From positions 20,251 through 84,250 of the forward strand of contig JAEMRT010000009.1 of the NCBI GenBank assembly GCA_016463225.1: 64,000 bases of DNA, written 5' to 3'. Position 1 is the first letter of the stretch. Each line of letters opens with the position of its first letter. The notes below the pieces were generated by a model, which saw nothing but the letters and a program-made list of their open reading frames with translations, was not told the origin of the DNA and made no database searches. The stretch comes from Sphingopyxis sp. (GTDB lineage Bacteria > Pseudomonadota > Alphaproteobacteria > Sphingomonadales > Sphingomonadaceae). Made by a program: the position numbers and the translations under genes. Below are positions 63,050 through 64,000 of this stretch, in pieces.

Positions 63050-63883
63050 ATGGAGGATTATTCGGACTGGGTCGGGCGTAGCGAAACGCGGCATGACATT
63101 GCGACCGCAGCACCGCTTGTCGGCCTCGCCGCGCTGCTCGACCTTGACGCGGCGCCGCCCGCGACCGTGCCGCTGCTCGGCCACTGGCTCTATTTCCTGC
63201 CCGACGCACGCCAGTCGGCGATCGGCGACGACGGCCACCCGCGCCGCAACAACGGCGGCTTGCTCCCGCCCGTGCCCCTGCCTCGGCGGATGTGGGCAGG
63301 CGGGCGCGTCGAATTCCTCGCTCCCATCGCGGTCGGCGCCGCGCTGACCCGCGTCACGACGATCGCCGCGATCCGCGCCAAGCGCGGTGCCAGCGGCGAC
63401 TTGGTGTTCGTAACCTTGCAGCACGACATCGCCGCCGACGGCGTTCCGGCGATCCGCGAGGAGCAGGATCTGGTGTATCGCGCCGCGGCCACGGCCTCCG
63501 CTGCCCCATCAGCCCCGCCGCCGGTCGAGATCGAACCCACCAACGCGGTCCGCCGCGTCACCGCCGACCCCGTCCTGTTGTTTCGCTATTCGGCGCTGAC
63601 CTTCAACGCCCACCGCATCCACTACGACCGCGACTATGCCCGAGATGTCGAGGGCTATGCCGGGCTCGTCGTTCACGGCCCGCTGATCGCCACGCTGCTC
63701 ATCGATCATGCCGGGCGCGAACTGCCCGGCCTGACGCCCCGCCATTTCAGCTTCCGCGCCGAAGCACCGTTGATTGATGGTGCGCCGTTCGACCTCTGTC
63801 TGACGCGCGAGGGCAACGGCGCGCGACTATGGGCGCGCGACGCTGGCGGACGCACGACGATGCGCGCCGAGGTAACGCCCTGA
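63050..63883 (+). CDS. MaoC-like / HTD2-type acyl-CoA hydratase
   Basis: 277 residues. The N-terminal half is a FAS1-like dehydratase domain (SDWVGRSETRHDIATAAPLVGLAALLDL). The C-terminal half has the hot-dog catalytic segment FRYSALTFNAHRIHYDRDYARDVEGYAGLVVHGPLIATLL. This architecture is that of mesaconyl-C4-CoA hydratase and itaconyl-CoA hydratase relatives. Together with the acyl-CoA dehydrogenase it may handle a branched dicarboxylic or short acyl-CoA. Confidence 0.85.
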   Translation: MEDYSDWVGRSETRHDIATAAPLVGLAALLDLDAAPPATVPLLGHWLYFLPDARQSAIGDDGHPRRNNGGLLPPVPLPRRMWAGGRVEFLAPIAVGAALTRVTTIAAIRAKRGASGDLVFVTLQHDIAADGVPAIREEQDLVYRAAATASAAPSAPPPVEIEPTNAVRRVTADPVLLFRYSALTFNAHRIHYDRDYARDVEGYAGLVVHGPLIATLLIDHAGRELPGLTPRHFSFRAEAPLIDGAPFDLCLTREGNGARLWARDAGGRTTMRAEVTP

Positions 63884-63887
63884 CCGC

Positions 63888-64000
63888 CTAGTTCGGCGCC
63901 AGCTGGCTTTGCGCTCCGCTTGTCGATTGGCCGCGCCCTGCCCATAGCCGCCGCTGCTCGACCGCCGACCGGTACAGAAAATCATGCGGCAGGCCCAGCC
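63888..64000 (-). CDS. C-terminal end of an unidentified gene (partial)
   Basis: The minus strand is open for 36 codons from the window edge to TAG at 63888-63890. It starts LGLPHDFLYRSAVEQRRLW and ends in a Ser/Gln-rich tail. It is convergent with the hydratase gene, 4 bp apart. Too short for assignment; the coding call itself is moderate. Confidence 0.4.
   Translation of the reverse strand, partial: LGLPHDFLYRSAVEQRRLWAGRGQSTSGAQSQLAPN

Overview
The window looks like a chromosomal segment of a GC-rich alphaproteobacterium of the Sphingomonadaceae (Sphingopyxis/Sphingomonas-like). The grounds are codon bias, three plug-type TonB-dependent receptors, ATGA-coupled operons, and a moaA tail, NAD kinase and tRNA-Asn(GTT) at the left end. 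Family calls come from reading the translated proteins; no database search was run.

Left part (1-31.7 kb): an accessory block begins exactly at the 3' end of tRNA-Asn. A frameshifted serine-recombinase relic ends inside the tRNA, and a 13-bp copy of the tRNA 3' edge recurs at 31722-31734, so roughly 1.2-31.7 kb may be an old integrated element. It carries, in order, a truncated glutaredoxin and a MerR regulator around a mer-type operator; copper genes (copCD; copAB) with a CnrY-CnrX-CnrH-like periplasmic metal-sensing/ECF-sigma module; a broken DUF411 gene; a TonB receptor with two PepSY proteins and a HutC-type GntR regulator; a minus-strand aromatic amino-acid operon (phenylalanine hydroxylase, tryptophan 2,3-dioxygenase, kynurenine formamidase, kynureninase, nitrilase, gentisate-type dioxygenase, fumarylacetoacetate-hydrolase-family enzyme, maleate isomerase with an internal stop) facing an Lrp regulator; a second TonB receptor; and a LytS/LytTR two-component pair.

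Middle (32-34.4 kb): ordinary small chromosomal genes (LuxR-type HTH membrane protein, two hypotheticals, RadC-like protein, MarR-like regulator).

Right part (34.4-56.4 kb): a second catabolic region. A tightly coupled minus-strand operon encodes the 3-hydroxyanthranilate meta-cleavage route (3-hydroxyanthranilate 3,4-dioxygenase, 2-aminomuconate semialdehyde dehydrogenase, 2-aminomuconate deaminase, 4-oxalocrotonate decarboxylase, 2-oxopent-4-enoate hydratase, 4-hydroxy-2-oxovalerate aldolase, acetaldehyde dehydrogenase), yielding pyruvate and acetyl-CoA. The ACMS decarboxylase lies nearby beside a LysR gene. The same operon also holds an ABC importer, a VOC-fold candidate extradiol dioxygenase, an alpha/beta hydrolase and an FAH-family hydrolase. 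An aspartate-dehydrogenase-like gene and a TauE permease are adjacent. A further operon joins a second kynureninase, an amino-acid permease, a thiamine-diphosphate decarboxylase-like enzyme and an aldehyde dehydrogenase. Upstream of it lies a TonB receptor/LVIVD protein/lipoprotein/FAH operon.

Together the genes give import and breakdown of tryptophan/kynurenine-type aromatics through two ring-cleavage arms. No kynurenine 3-monooxygenase and no anthranilate hydroxylase is visible, so the hydroxylation steps linking the upper enzymes to the two ring-cleavage enzymes must be encoded elsewhere, or the real substrate differs. The far right starts another cluster (acyl-CoA dehydrogenase, MaoC-like hydratase).
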